Assembly (NCBI GenBank): GCA_903953935.1
Contig: CAJBLF010000021.1
Span: 1 to 47,569, forward strand
DNA from: an uncultured bacterium
Lineage (GTDB): Bacteria; Patescibacteriota; Gracilibacteria; Absconditabacterales; Absconditicoccaceae
Reading direction: 5' to 3'
DNA: 47,569 bases
Within the stretch, counting starts at the first letter, position 1. Each line of letters begins with the position of its first letter. Made by a program: the position numbers and the translations under genes. The notes below the pieces were generated by a model. The model worked only from the letters and a program-made list of their open reading frames with translations. It searched no databases and was not told the origin of the DNA. Below are positions 21,497 through 30,468 of the stretch, piece by piece.

Positions 21497-23380
21497 ATGT
21501 CCTTATTGGAAAAAATTAAGAACTATGATTTTTGGCCAGAAGTTTATGTCTATCCTACGCCTAGAGTATATCATCCTTTGGTGAAATTTTCACTCAAACA
21601 AGTTACATTTACTGATGAAATTAATCTCTATGTTCATTTGCCGTTTTGTAACCACATATGTTCATATTGTGGATATGTTAAAATAATAGACAACAACCCT
21701 GTGATCAAGAAAAAATATATCGATTGTATTCTGAAAGAAATAGATATGTATAAACATATTCTCATTAAGAAAACTATCAAAACTTTGCATTTCTGATGAT
21801 GAACGCCTACGCTATTTTCTCCTGAAACCATTGAAAAGATTATTCAAAAAATTCAGAAAATAAATCCTAAACTTCTTGAAACCGTACAAGAGATAAGTTT
21901 GGAGTGATCACCTGAAAATGTGGAATATGAAAGATTTCTTGCATATAAAGCTGTAGGTATCAATAGGGTTAGTTTGTGAATACAGTCATTGGATGATAAA
22001 GAAATTGCATTATGTAATAGGAAAAATACGAAGAATGTATCTATCAAAGCTATAAAGACTCTTCAGAAAATAGGATTTAAAAATGTTGTTGTAGATATTA
22101 TGATTGGTATCGAATGACAGACGGTTCAATCCTTTATAGATACTGTTCATAAGCTTTTAAAATTGAGACCGGATACGGTGGAATTGTATGCATTGGGTCT
22201 TATGCCCAATACTAAAATATCAATTCAAAAAAAACCGTTGATGAATAATCAGGATATATATTATTGTTATGATATATGAAGAAAACTCTTTCTGGCTGCA
22301 TGATATAGGCAGGATTGCCATAATAGATATGCACTTCCTGATAGATGATGATTTTTGCAAGAGGACTATAATTTTGCTGGTATGAGTACAATTTGATTTG
22401 GTGCGGGAACTAGAACGTATGGTAGCAATATGCATTACAGAAATGTTTATTATGCTAATGCTCATTTCAAAGCGATTATGGAGTATATACAAGATATAGA
22501 AAAAAATATACTTCCTGTTAGGACCTGAGTATTGCTCAGTGAAGAGGAAAAAATGAGACAATATGCTATCTATTCTATAGAGCATTTGGATAAGGCCATG
22601 TTCAAATCTACCTTCGGATGAAGTTTTCAACAAAAATTTCCTAAAATATATAAGGATCTTCGCGTGTTATGATTGATAGATGAAGATAAAACTTCCTTAC
22701 GATTGACTCCCAAATGATTGACTTATAGAGATGTTATTTGCAAGGAGATGTTTTCCAAATCAATTCTTACATTGGAAAGAGAATATAGATATGCTATAAA
22801 TATCATTATTTTCTGATTTTCAGGTTCGTGAAAGTCTACTATAGCCAATGATATCAGTAAAAAATATTGATTGAAAATACTTCATCCATCTGGAGTATTG
22901 AGAAATTTATGTGAAGGTAAGCCGATAGATGTAAATAATACTAAATATAACACATGATTCTGGGAGAGTAAAAAGTGAGTAAAACTTTTTAATGATCGTC
23001 TCGCCGTTAAGGAACCATTGGATGTACAAGCAACAAAAATAGTACTCAATGAACTTAACAAATGAAATATTGTTATTGATAGTCGAGATCTTCCTCGATT
23101 AACTAATAATGGTATCAAGATATATCTCAAAGCCGACATGAAGGTAAGAGCGAAAAGAGTTGCTTTGAGAAGCAAGATTTCTTATAGAGAAAGTATGAAA
23201 CTTTTGAAAATGAAATATCAGAAAACATCAGCATTGTTCAAAAAACTCTACGATATAGATATTACCAAAAATCGCGAAGTCTTTGATTATATTTTGGAAA
23301 CAGATGATCTAACTCAAAAAGAAGTATTTAAGAAGGTGTGTGATTTTTTGGAAAGTAAGTATCCTGATTTGAGATCATAA
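21497..23380 (+). CDS. Radical SAM (HemN/HemW-like) protein fused to a cytidylate kinase-like domain
   Basis: One uninterrupted 627-residue frame (checked codon by codon, many TGA glycines). Residues 40-430 form a radical SAM enzyme of the HemN/HemW class: YVHLPFCNHICSYCGY carries the CxxxCxxC iron-sulfur motif (Cys51, 55, 58), followed by LHFGGGTPTLFSPETI, GINRVSLGIQSLDD, and the C-terminal helical domain (ALPDRGGFLQEDYNFAGM). From residue 439 a P-loop domain begins: IIIFGFSGSGKSTIANDISK, LKILHPSGVLRNLCEGKPID, IVIDSRDLP and KADMKVRAKRVALRSK, matching the archaeal-type CMP/dCMP kinase family. No such fusion is familiar to me. The substrate is unknown; no heme genes lie nearby. Confidence 0.85.
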
Positions 23381-23404
23381 CTATCTAATGATTATCATTA
23401 TTGC

Positions 23405-23989
23405 TTATATGCATTTACAGATGGCTAGATGTTGAAATTCTGTAATTTCTGATTTTCCTTGTATTCATTTCTTTTTGAGTATTGTTAGAAATTGTTCAAA
23501 TACTTTTACGGTAGCCATAACATCTCACATTGCTCTATGTGCGCTTGTGTTGGTTACATTAAAATGTTGACACAAACATTCTAAACGTTTACTGGGAAGT
23601 TCTGACACTAATCTGTTGGCTAATTTTCTTGTACACATAGTTGTGTTCTGTATTGGTCTCTCTAAATGTTTTATTCCATTATGATTGAGAAATCCATAAT
23701 CGAAAGTAGCATTGTGTGCTACTAATATATGGTCTTCCAAAAAATCTAAAAAATCTGGTAACGCTTGATCTATTGTCGGAGCATTTTTTACCATATCATT
23801 GGTTATTCCTGTAAGATGTGTTATGAAAGAAGGTATATGTTGTTGTGGATTAATGAGTGTCTGAAATGTCTTAATTACTTTTTCTCCATCAAATAGTGCT
23901 GCTGCTATTTCCGTGATTTGATGTCTTTCTTTGCTAAGTCAGGTTGTTTCGATATCGACTATTACATACTGTTTAGTATCCAAAATCAT
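23405..23989 (-). CDS. DnaQ-like DEDDh 3'-5' exonuclease
   Basis: A 194-residue exonuclease of the DNA polymerase III epsilon type. Exo I reads YVIVDIETTGLS (catalytic Asp-Glu, the Gly encoded by TGA), Exo II HNATFDYGFLN, and Exo III SAHRAMGDVMATV with the active-site His and Asp. It is the compact free-standing form without a polymerase-binding tail, and may serve proofreading or RNA/DNA trimming. It is single on the minus strand, convergent with the radical-SAM fusion gene and divergent from the RNase P locus. Its upstream region shares about 80 nt with the rnpB promoter. Confidence 0.88.
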
Positions 23990-24091
23990 TTCTTGTAATG
24001 AGTAAAAAATTATAATAGCTATTATACCTGTATTTTCCAATTGAAATTTCTTTGTATTTCACTAAAAGGTGTTGGTCCAAATATTGTATAG

Positions 24092-24405
24092 CCCCGCACC
24101 AAATTTATATTCAGTCACGTAAAAAATGTATTTTGTATACCTTCTTTACAACACAACAACCAAGAAGTTTTATGTATGAATTTCCAAAAACGTACATGAA
24201 AGGCTTAAAGACCATATAGCCTGATCAAATTCTTCTACAAGTTATTGTTGTAAAGACCGAAATCTTGTCTATTATGAATGTTATAACAACAAGATTGATG
24301 CGTATACAAGAGAAAAAAAGTTAAAACATCATGGAAATTGAATTAAATTGATTAAATCCAGGGTTGAAAACACTTTACATGATTTAGTCTAAATTTGGTG
24401 CGGGG
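24092..24405. repeat. 16-bp inverted repeat = RNase P helix P3 flanking the GIY-YIG ORF
   Basis: CCCCGCACCAAATTTA at 24092-24107 is the exact reverse complement of 24390-24405. The arms are the two strands of P3; the ORF stop TAA (24390-24392) is the first codon of the right arm, so gene and helix overlap by three bases. The arms could also serve as ends or recognition sites of a mobile unit. Confidence 0.9.
24126..24392 (+). CDS. GIY-YIG endonuclease inside the RNase P RNA gene
   Basis: An 88-residue protein of the small GIY-YIG class (UPF0213-like). The sequence MYFVYLLYNTTTKKFYVGIS gives the two core strands (YVYLL- and YVG-type motifs). NVHERLKDH holds the expected Arg, YYECYNNKIDAYTREKKLKHH holds the catalytic Glu (REK), and a basic helix follows. 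Three TGA glycines show it is adapted to this host's code. It begins 18 nt after the left P3 strand and its stop codon lies in the right P3 strand, so it fills the P3 loop almost exactly. GIY-YIG nucleases are common in mobile introns, which suggests a homing-type insertion; UPF0213 members are also found free-standing. Confidence 0.85.
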
Positions 24406-24495
24406 AGGAAAGTCCTGACACCATAATCTAGGTAACATCTAACGGATGTTGAATACCGAAAGGGTAAATGAAAGTGCCACAGAAACGTAAACTAT

Positions 24496-24548
24496 CCAGC
24501 ACCAAATTTGTATCAAGTTATAATCATTTGTTATAAATTTGGTGCTGG
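24496..24548 (+). repeat. RNase P helix P12-like stem, similar to P3
   Basis: A 14-bp perfect stem: CCAGCACCAAATTT (24496-24509) with its reverse complement at 24535-24548. Eleven consecutive bases, GCACCAAATTT, equal those of the P3 arm. By position it is the P12 region. Confidence 0.8.
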
Positions 24549-24646
24549 ACAAAGATGCAACGCGAGGATGAGTGCTTCGGCACGCTACCTCTACTCAGTT
24601 TCCATGATATGGATTCGAGTGGTAAACCATACCTGGTGCAAGCTTA

Positions 24647-24694
24647 CCCCGCACCTTTTCTTACAAATTATATCTTTTGGGAAAAGGTGCGGGG
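24647..24694 (+). repeat. RNase P helix P16/P17-like stem, similar to P3
   Basis: A 14-bp perfect stem: CCCCGCACCTTTTC (24647-24660) with its reverse complement at 24681-24694. The first nine bases, CCCCGCACC, equal those of the P3 arm. By position it is the P15-P17 arm. Confidence 0.8.
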
Positions 24695-24780
24695 AAAGTG
24701 CAATTCGTTGGCTCTATGCTGACATAGATACATTATACTTTATACAGAATCAGGCTTATTGTTTGGACAAAAAAATATAA

Positions 24781-24797
24781 CAGAAAATAGGGCCGTA
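24781..24797 (+). repeat. Partial copy of the tRNA-Trp 5' flank
   Basis: CAGAAAATAGGGCCGTA here is nearly identical to 24841-24856, which spans the tRNA-Trp leader and its first nine bases (one extra A here). The copy breaks off and is followed by a CCCGCC-TTT-GGTGGG hairpin (24802-24816) without a T tract. It looks like a remnant of a duplication or excision event at the tRNA. Confidence 0.6.
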
Positions 24798-24847
24798 CCT
24801 GCCCGCCTTTGGTGGGGGTCAGCAGTATTGTTCTAAGAAACAGAAAT

Positions 24848-24919
24848 AGGGCCGTAGCTCAGCGGTAGAGCGGGAGTCTCCAAAGCTCCGCGTCGAGGGT
24901 TCAACTCCTTCCGGTCCTG
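24848..24919 (+). tRNA. tRNA-Trp (anticodon CCA)
   Basis: A 72-nt cloverleaf. The acceptor stem pairs AGGGCCG with CGGTCCT (one G-U) and carries discriminator G. The D arm is GCTC/GAGC. The anticodon stem pairs GGAGT with GCTCC around CTCCAAA, giving CCA. The T arm is GAGGG-TTCAACT-CCTTC. The 3' CCA end is not encoded. A CCA anticodon reads only UGG, which fits UGA being assigned to glycine rather than tryptophan. Confidence 0.93.
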
Positions 24920-24989
24920 GTCTAAAAGAAAAATCTTCTCTAATCATAAGAAAGGCAAGACTTGAACTTGCCTTTTTTTAGTTATTACT
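24916..24989 (+). repeat. Repeat T, copy 1 (tRNA end plus terminator)
   Basis: 74 nt beginning with the last tRNA bases CCTGG and ending GTTATTACT. It matches copy 2 (26114-26187) at 68 of 74 positions with no gaps. The copies lie 1.2 kb apart in direct orientation. Confidence 0.9.
24952..24979 (+). terminator. Rho-independent terminator of tRNA-Trp
   Basis: AAGGCAAG (24952-24959) pairs with CTTGCCTT (24967-24974), followed by TTTTT. It lies within repeat T copy 1. Confidence 0.85.
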
Positions 24990-25034
24990 ATAGGATTTTA
25001 TACATTTTTTATCTCGCGAATTTCAATTTGTATC

Positions 25035-25721
25035 CTATTCTAAAATTTTAAAATCATCTCTTATAATGTTTAATGAAAAATCTTCAATGCTTTCAAGTAT
25101 AATATCTTGGTCTGGTATATATGATTTAATAAATACTTCATATTGACTATTCCTTTCATCAAAGTTATTCTTTACTTCTTCAATAGTTTTCTCGTTATCT
25201 GCTCTTGCTCTTTTTATTCTTCTATCGATTTCCAATTCTTTTTTACATAACAAAAATATACTTACTGAATTGGATTTTTCTTTCTCTAAGAAAACTGTTC
25301 CAACACCTTCAATAATAGTCAATATTGCATCTCCATATAATAACATACATTCTTGTTTTTTTTTGGCTTTTTTGGGCCAATGATAATAATTATTGCCATT
25401 TTCTATATTGTGGATTATCGCTTTTACATTCTGCAAGAAATAAGATGTTTTAACAGATGTGGTGTATCTTCCCGTATGTTTTTTATTTTGAATATCTTTT
25501 CGGATTATAGTTGCGCTATTCCTAAGTTCGGTATCAACAACAAAATCATCCATTTCTAAAAAATTGACTTGACCATGTTTGGTTGCTTCTTTTGAAATAA
25601 CTTTACTTAGTTCTGTTTTTCCTGAACTTCCATTTCCTGAGATGAAAAGAAATTTTTTATTTGTAGAAATACAAAACTTAACTATTCTTTTTGCAAATGC
25701 GGAAGTATCATAATTCTTCAT
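25035..25721 (-). CDS. P-loop NTPase, uridine kinase/zeta-like (cassette 1)
   Basis: A 228-residue soluble P-loop protein. FLFISGNGSSGKTELSK carries Walker A (GNGSSGKT, about 29-36); FLEMDDFVVD resembles the acceptor-binding strand after Walker A; LTIIEGVGTVFLE suggests a Walker B-like strand; and RRIKRARADNEKT looks like the LID arginines. The overall plan is that of uridine kinase/phosphoribulokinase-like or toxin-type kinases; the substrate is unknown. None of its nine glycines uses TGA, unlike most genes here. It is the only gene between repeat T copies 1 and 2 and is oriented against the tRNA. Recent arrival from a standard-code donor is possible but unproven. Confidence 0.75.
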   Translation of the reverse strand: MKNYDTSAFAKRIVKFCISTNKKFLFISGNGSSGKTELSKVISKEATKHGQVNFLEMDDFVVDTELRNSATIIRKDIQNKKHTGRYTTSVKTSYFLQNVKAIIHNIENGNNYYHWPKKAKKKQECMLLYGDAILTIIEGVGTVFLEKEKSNSVSIFLLCKKELEIDRRIKRARADNEKTIEEVKNNFDERNSQYEVFIKSYIPDQDIILESIEDFSLNIIRDDFKILE

Positions 25722-25935
25722 ATATTAATGTTAGATGATAAATTTTAAATAATTTTTGTAATTTTAGACAAGTAATTTCTTTTTTTAACGGAACTGTATT
25801 TTAAATCAAGATAAAAAATACTATTGAATATATATTTCTATTTGTGGGATTTAGTATAGTATTTTTTGTTGGATGTTACTATAAATAGCTATAAATATTT
25901 TTTAATTTATACTTAATAGTCAGCCTTAGATATCT
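25722..25935. other. A+T-rich spacer of cassette 1
   Basis: No ORF or clear hairpin. It contains the presumed promoter region of the minus-strand kinase and leads into repeat R copy 1. Confidence 0.5.
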
Positions 25936-26113
25936 AATTCATATAAAACCTTTTGTTTTTCATTAAACTTTCATAGAAAATTACTATCGTCCTTTATAAT
26001 ATTGTTTCTGTAATAATGAATAATTGGAATAATAGACTTTAGAGATAATGTTTTTAGGTAAATTTGTGACTCTTCTATAAGTTTCAAATACGTTCAAAAT
26101 TTGTCAGAGGACG
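25936..26113 (+). repeat. Repeat R, copy 1
   Basis: Two well-conserved blocks are shared with copy 2 (27191-27316): AATTCATATA through TTACTATCGTCCT, and AATGTTTTTAGG (from 26047) through TTGTCAGAGGACG. Between the blocks this copy has about 50 extra nt. It ends directly at CCTGG of repeat T copy 2. Confidence 0.8.
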
Positions 26114-26187
26114 CCTGGTCTAACAAAAAAATCTTCTCTAATCACAAGAAAGGCAAGACTTAAGCTTGTCTTTTTTTAGTTATTACT
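26114..26187 (+). repeat. Repeat T, copy 2
   Basis: A 74-nt direct repeat of the tRNA-Trp 3' end plus terminator region (68/74 identical to 24916-24989). It contains a working-looking terminator: AAGGCAAG (26150-26157) with CTTGTCTT (26165-26172), then TTTTT. Confidence 0.88.
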
Positions 26188-26243
26188 CTGTTCGACAAGA
26201 GAATTTTAGCTATCTGTCTCTTTTTTTATAAAATTTGTAAAAT

Positions 26244-26271
26244 TTGTAAAAACTTCAAAATTGATTATAAT
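26244..26271 (+). promoter_or_regulatory. Promoter of the cassette 2 gene
   Basis: TTGTAA (26244-26249), a 16-nt spacer and a perfect TATAAT (26266-26271), about 35 nt before the ATG at 26307. No Shine-Dalgarno sequence is seen between. Confidence 0.65.
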
Positions 26272-26306
26272 ATTACTATGAATAATTTATTCTCTTTAAA
26301 AGATTA

Positions 26307-27143
26307 ATGGAAACTCAACCTATAGATTTAAATAAACTATCAGAACTTTTTCTTAAACTGGATGAATTAACGCCTGATGAAAAATGAAAGGTAATTGATT
26401 ATCTAGTTAAAGGTTTAATTGCCGACACCAATAAAGCGGTTTCCATAGTTGGGAAAGATGATCCAAAAATTAATGCAGGAGTAGTAGATAAAGCTCAAGA
26501 GTTGGTAGAAATAATAAGCGACCCCTTATCCTCAGATAATAAACAAGCCGATGAAGTTAATGAAAATATAGAAAAAATTAGAACAGAAGATTGTGCTGTA
26601 TATATTCATTGAAATCCAAATTGACGAGAAGTGGTTTGAGAAGATAGTGTCAATCACCGAGAATATAAAGATCCATTATTAAAAAATGCTTATTTTGATA
26701 GATATTACAGCGCCCGTAGCGGAGATTATAATGGTAAAGAGAGACAAATACTTGCAAGAGATTTATGAAACCAATCAACAGAATATACTATTACGAAGCC
26801 AAGTTATGAGGGTAGAACATCAAGAGAATGAGGATATATATGATTAACAATCGTCTTGAAAAACTGATATAAAATAAAAGATACATGAAAGTTAGTAGCT
26901 CAACAAATTCGTAAGAATTATGATTGAAATTCATCTGTTGCAGAGTTTATGAATGATTGTATGCAATATCTTATTAAAAGATGTAATTTAACTAATGGAA
27001 ATGAAACAGCAAATACCGTAAAACGACAAAGTGTAGATAAAGAGTCTATGAGAAAAGCAGTATTTAAAATAAAAGATGTATTAATAACATCAATTAATGA
27101 AGATCAGAATTTCAAAGGTTGGATTGTAAAAGATAATTCTTAA
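26307..27143 (+). CDS. Unknown soluble protein (cassette 2)
   Basis: A 278-residue protein with no signal peptide or membrane segment. The first 90 residues are helical and acidic (LSELFLKLDELTPDEKGKVI; VDKAQELVEIISD). The middle is Gly/Asn/Tyr-rich (CAVYIHGNPNGREVVGED; YSARSGDYNGKERQIL), and the end is helical. Ten TGA glycines show long residence in a table-25 genome, unlike cassette 1. It lies between repeat T copy 2 and repeat R copy 2 and has its own promoter. I recognise no family; an accessory or mobile-element role is inferred only from its location. Confidence 0.7.
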
Positions 27144-27190
27144 TTTTTTTTCTTCTCTTTTTTGAAGATTGCATATAAGTGTAATTATTT

Positions 27191-27316
27191 AATTCATATA
27201 TTTTTTTTCATTAAATTTTCATAGAAAATTACTATAGTCCTGTAAAGGCAATGTTTTTAGGTATATTTGCGACTCTTCTATAAATTTCAAATATATTCAA
27301 AACTTGTCAGAGGACT
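27191..27316 (+). repeat. Repeat R, copy 2
   Basis: The second copy of the R sequence, ending TTGTCAGAGGACT before CCTAGTTTGA, a degenerate form of the CCTGGTCTAA junction. It closes the second cassette; past it the P-type ATPase region begins. Confidence 0.8.
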
Positions 27317-27401
27317 CCTAGTTTGATTGTATGCATCAAAAAAATCTGAGAGTGAAAACTTCTTGGTTTTTTTTAATTTTTTTTTGAAATGTATCTACTT
27401 T

Positions 27402-29957
27402 TTAGTTTTTTAATAATTCTATCCCTTTCTTATTAGAAAAATATTTTATTCATTCAAATCGAACGACACTAAAGAGTCATCATCCTATAGCGAGAAGAAA
27501 ATATCATAGTCCCATACTAGTAAAATGGAAGATATTTTGTACGGCAGGTATATAGACCATTGCTACCAACATTACTAATGCGCTTAGAACTACTGGTAAT
27601 AAGGCAGTATTTTTTATTCTAAGCGTACGTATAATAGTGTGCGTCCATGAGCGATTGACCAGTATGAGTGCTAAATTTCCTACTATCAAGGTAACAAATG
27701 CAGCTGTTTTTGCCACGATTTCTGATTGTCATAATCGAGTGAATATCTTGAATATAATGAGTACCATGAGTAATGCAAAGAATCATTGTAATATACTCAG
27801 AAATAATGTTCTTTTTCCAAAGAGTGGTTCTTTGGAATCACGAGGTTTACGAGACATAATGTTTGCTTCTTCTTTTTCTCATTCAAAAATAATTGAACAT
27901 GCTGGATCGATGAGTAATTCCATAAAGACGATATGTATTGGATATAATATAACTGGTCGTCAAAAGAGGATGGGTAATATAGCCATACCTGCTATAGGAA
28001 TATGGACGCTTACGATATAGATCATTGCTTTCTTTAAATTGTCGAATACTCTTCTTCCCATCCTTACTCAACGGACAATCGATGAAAAATCATCATCGAG
28101 CAATACTATTGCCGAAGCTTCTCTTGCAACATCAGTTCATCTTTGTCCCATAGCGATACCTATATGTGCTGCTTTAAGTGCTGGTGCGTCATTAACTCAA
28201 TCACCCGTCATTGCTACGAAATGACCATGTTTTTTCAAAAGATTAATGATGATTAATTTTTCTTCTGGAGCGACTCTAGCAATGATGTTGGTAGTATCTA
28301 TTTTTTTTAATAATTCTTCTTCTGATAAATTTCTCAGTTCCTCTCATATTATCACATATTCTGGATGTTCGAGTCCGATTTCTTTTCCTATGTGTTGAGC
28401 TGTGGTGGGGTAGTCACCCGTTATCATTATTACTTTTATTCCTGCATGGTAACATTCTTGTATTGCTTGTTGAACCGTATCTCTAATTGGATCTATTCGT
28501 CCTATAAGTCCTATAAATTCAAACTGTAAATCATGTTGAGATGTCGGTAGAGTGTTCCCATTAAAACTTGCTTTGGCTACTCAGAGGATTCTTAATCATT
28601 CCTTTGCCATTGTTTCTACTTGTTTCATTATTTCCTGTTGTTGTTTCTTGTCCATATGACAAAGATCCATAATTGCTTCAGGCGCTCATTTGCTTGCTAG
28701 TGTACGATGTTTTGTTTTGGGATCTTCCCAAACATGGGAAAGCGCAAGTAAATCTTTGGTAAGCGGATATTCTTGAATTAAAGTAAAGTCGTGAATGTGT
28801 TCAGCGTCGACATTGTGTCATAAAAAAATTAGTGCTTTTTCCATAGGGTCAAAGGGATCTTTTTTGCTTGCAAGGATTCCATATTCTACTAGTTTGTGAA
28901 ATGTTTCTGGTATTGCTTCTTTGTCTCTTATGTCATAAAATATATCGTTGGTATAAAGCTTTTTGACCGTCATTTTGTTCCATGTTATCGTTCCTGTTTT
29001 GTCACTACACAGAACTGTCGCTGCGCCTAAGGTTTCTACGGCTGCCATTTTTCTTGTTAAGACATTTTTCTTCGACATCCTCCACGCTCAGATAGCAAGA
29101 AATACTGTTAATACTACAGGAAATTCTTCTGGTAATATAGCCATAGCCAAGGTCAATCATGAGAGTAATCATTTGATTCGTTCTCCATACATACTCACGT
29201 ATATCACAAATATAAGTATGCATAGTGTTATAGCTATCATAAATGCTGCGGTAACTATTTTTTTGACTTCTTTTTGGAGTAATGTTTTTTCGCTTATAAT
29301 TCCTCCGAGTGCTTTTCCTATACGACCCATTTCTGTGTTTATTCCTATAGAAAGAACTTTTACTACACATTGTCCTTGTACCATCATGGTTCCTGAAAAA
29401 AGAAATGGTAGATCGTCTCATCATGGTCTAAGGTGTTCATAATTTATTGATTCAGATGCTGACTTTCTCACGGGGACGGATTCTCCAGTAAGAAGTGATT
29501 CGTCTGCACTACAATTCCTGCTTCGTAAGATAACACAATCTGCAGGTACCTTGTCTCATTCGTTCATAATTATGATGTCATCTACAACAACTTCTCTTCC
29601 TGCTATTCTTATTTGTTCTCCATTTCTGATGACCAAAGCTCTTGGACTTGAAAGATCTTTGAGTGCTTGTAGAGCATTTTCTGTTTTGTTTTCTTGATAG
29701 ATTGCTATCGCTATGATAAAGGCTATAGATCATAGTAGAATGATTGCTTCCTGGATATCTCACAAGAAAAGATACAGCGTTCAACATGCTATTAATAGCA
29801 AAAGCATTGGCTCTTTCACTACTTCTCGCATAACTTCAAAAATGTTTTTTTTCTTTGCAGAGGGAAGCTCATTATATCCATCTCTGTTTATTCTTTCGTT
29901 TACGTCTTTGGTAGAAAGTCATTGTAGTTTTTTTACTTCTGCTTCTGTCATAAGCAT
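27402..29957 (-). CDS. P-type cation-transporting ATPase
   Basis: An 851-residue ion pump of the calcium/cation P2 type. The N-terminal cation-ATPase domain ([19 protein letters not shown]) is followed by the actuator motif LLTGESVPV, membrane helix 4 with [11 protein letters not shown] (in place of the common PEGLP), the phosphorylation loop [15 protein letters not shown] (phospho-Asp), [18 protein letters not shown] and [18 protein letters not shown], and four to six C-terminal helices. The ion is uncertain: the PEEFP variant resembles bacterial Ca2+/Mn2+-like pumps. An alternative ATG lies at 29951. The leader before the start contains the repeated TTTTATCGTTTCATC motif. Confidence 0.92.
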
Positions 29958-30190
29958 TTGAAAATGATGAAACGATAAAACGATGAAACGACAAAAATAT
30001 GTGATATATTGTATATATAGTTCTGAGCTGAATTTTCAAATATTTTGATACTTTTTTAATGAACTATAATTGACTTATCATTCATTCATATTACTGAAAT
30101 AATAATTTGAAGGGTTCTGTGCCAAATATTTCTTGCTTTTTGCTTTCGAATCCATTATATAGATATACTATTTACCCTATAATACTCTCT
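29958..30190. promoter_or_regulatory. Divergent intergenic region
   Basis: Separates the P-type ATPase (minus) from the DUF378 gene (plus). 29961-29995 holds alternating GATGAAAC and GATAAAAC units just before the ATPase start. The rest is A+T-rich, with possible -10 boxes but nothing decisive. Confidence 0.4.
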
Positions 30191-30415
30191 ATGAAAAATT
30201 TTACTGGTTCACAAAATCTCAGAAAAATTGCATGGGTTCTTCTCATTGTCGGATGACTCAATCGAGGATTACTGTGATTGTTTAATTTTGATATTGTAGC
30301 ATGGATTTTTGGTTTCTGATTTTTTGGTCGTGTAGTATATACATTAGTGGGAATTTCGACAGTATTTGTGCTTTTGTATCCAAACGTCAAAGTTCATACG
30401 CCACTTAGAAAGTAA
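30191..30415 (+). CDS. DUF378 family small membrane protein
   Basis: A 74-residue protein with two membrane helices, matching DUF378: AWVLLIVGGLNRGLLGLFNF, DIVAWIFGFGFFGRVVYTLV and a last hydrophobic stretch GISTVFVLLY. Three TGA glycines lie at family-conserved positions. The function of the family is unknown. It precedes ung on the same strand by about 50 nt. Confidence 0.85.
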
Positions 30416-30468
30416 GAAGTATTGGCTATTGTAGTCGAATTGTTGCTTTACTTGTTTTTTTTGTTGCT

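Larger units (their letters stand above)
24073..24770 (+). ncRNA. rnpB: RNase P RNA with an ORF-bearing P3 loop
   Basis: The catalytic RNA of RNase P, which trims tRNA 5' ends. Diagnostic segments are GGGGAGGAAAGTCC (24402-24415), GAAAGTGCCACAGAAA (24470-24485), GTGGTAAACC (24619-24628), and ACAGAATCAGGCTTAT (24744-24759) near the 3' end. P1 pairs GTCCAAA (24075-24081) with TTTGGAC (24762-24768); P2 pairs GTATA (24086-24090) with TATAC (24734-24738). P3 is a perfect 16-bp helix (24092-24107 with 24390-24405). Instead of a few loop nucleotides it encloses 282 nt carrying a GIY-YIG ORF. Without that insertion the RNA would be about 415 nt, a normal bacterial size. Whether the insert is retained or removed is not visible. 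Confidence 0.92.

Noticed and set aside
24848-27325. Integron cassette array
   Set aside because: No integrase, no attC-like folded sites; the repeats are tied to a tRNA 3' end. It is described instead as tRNA-linked tandem cassettes.
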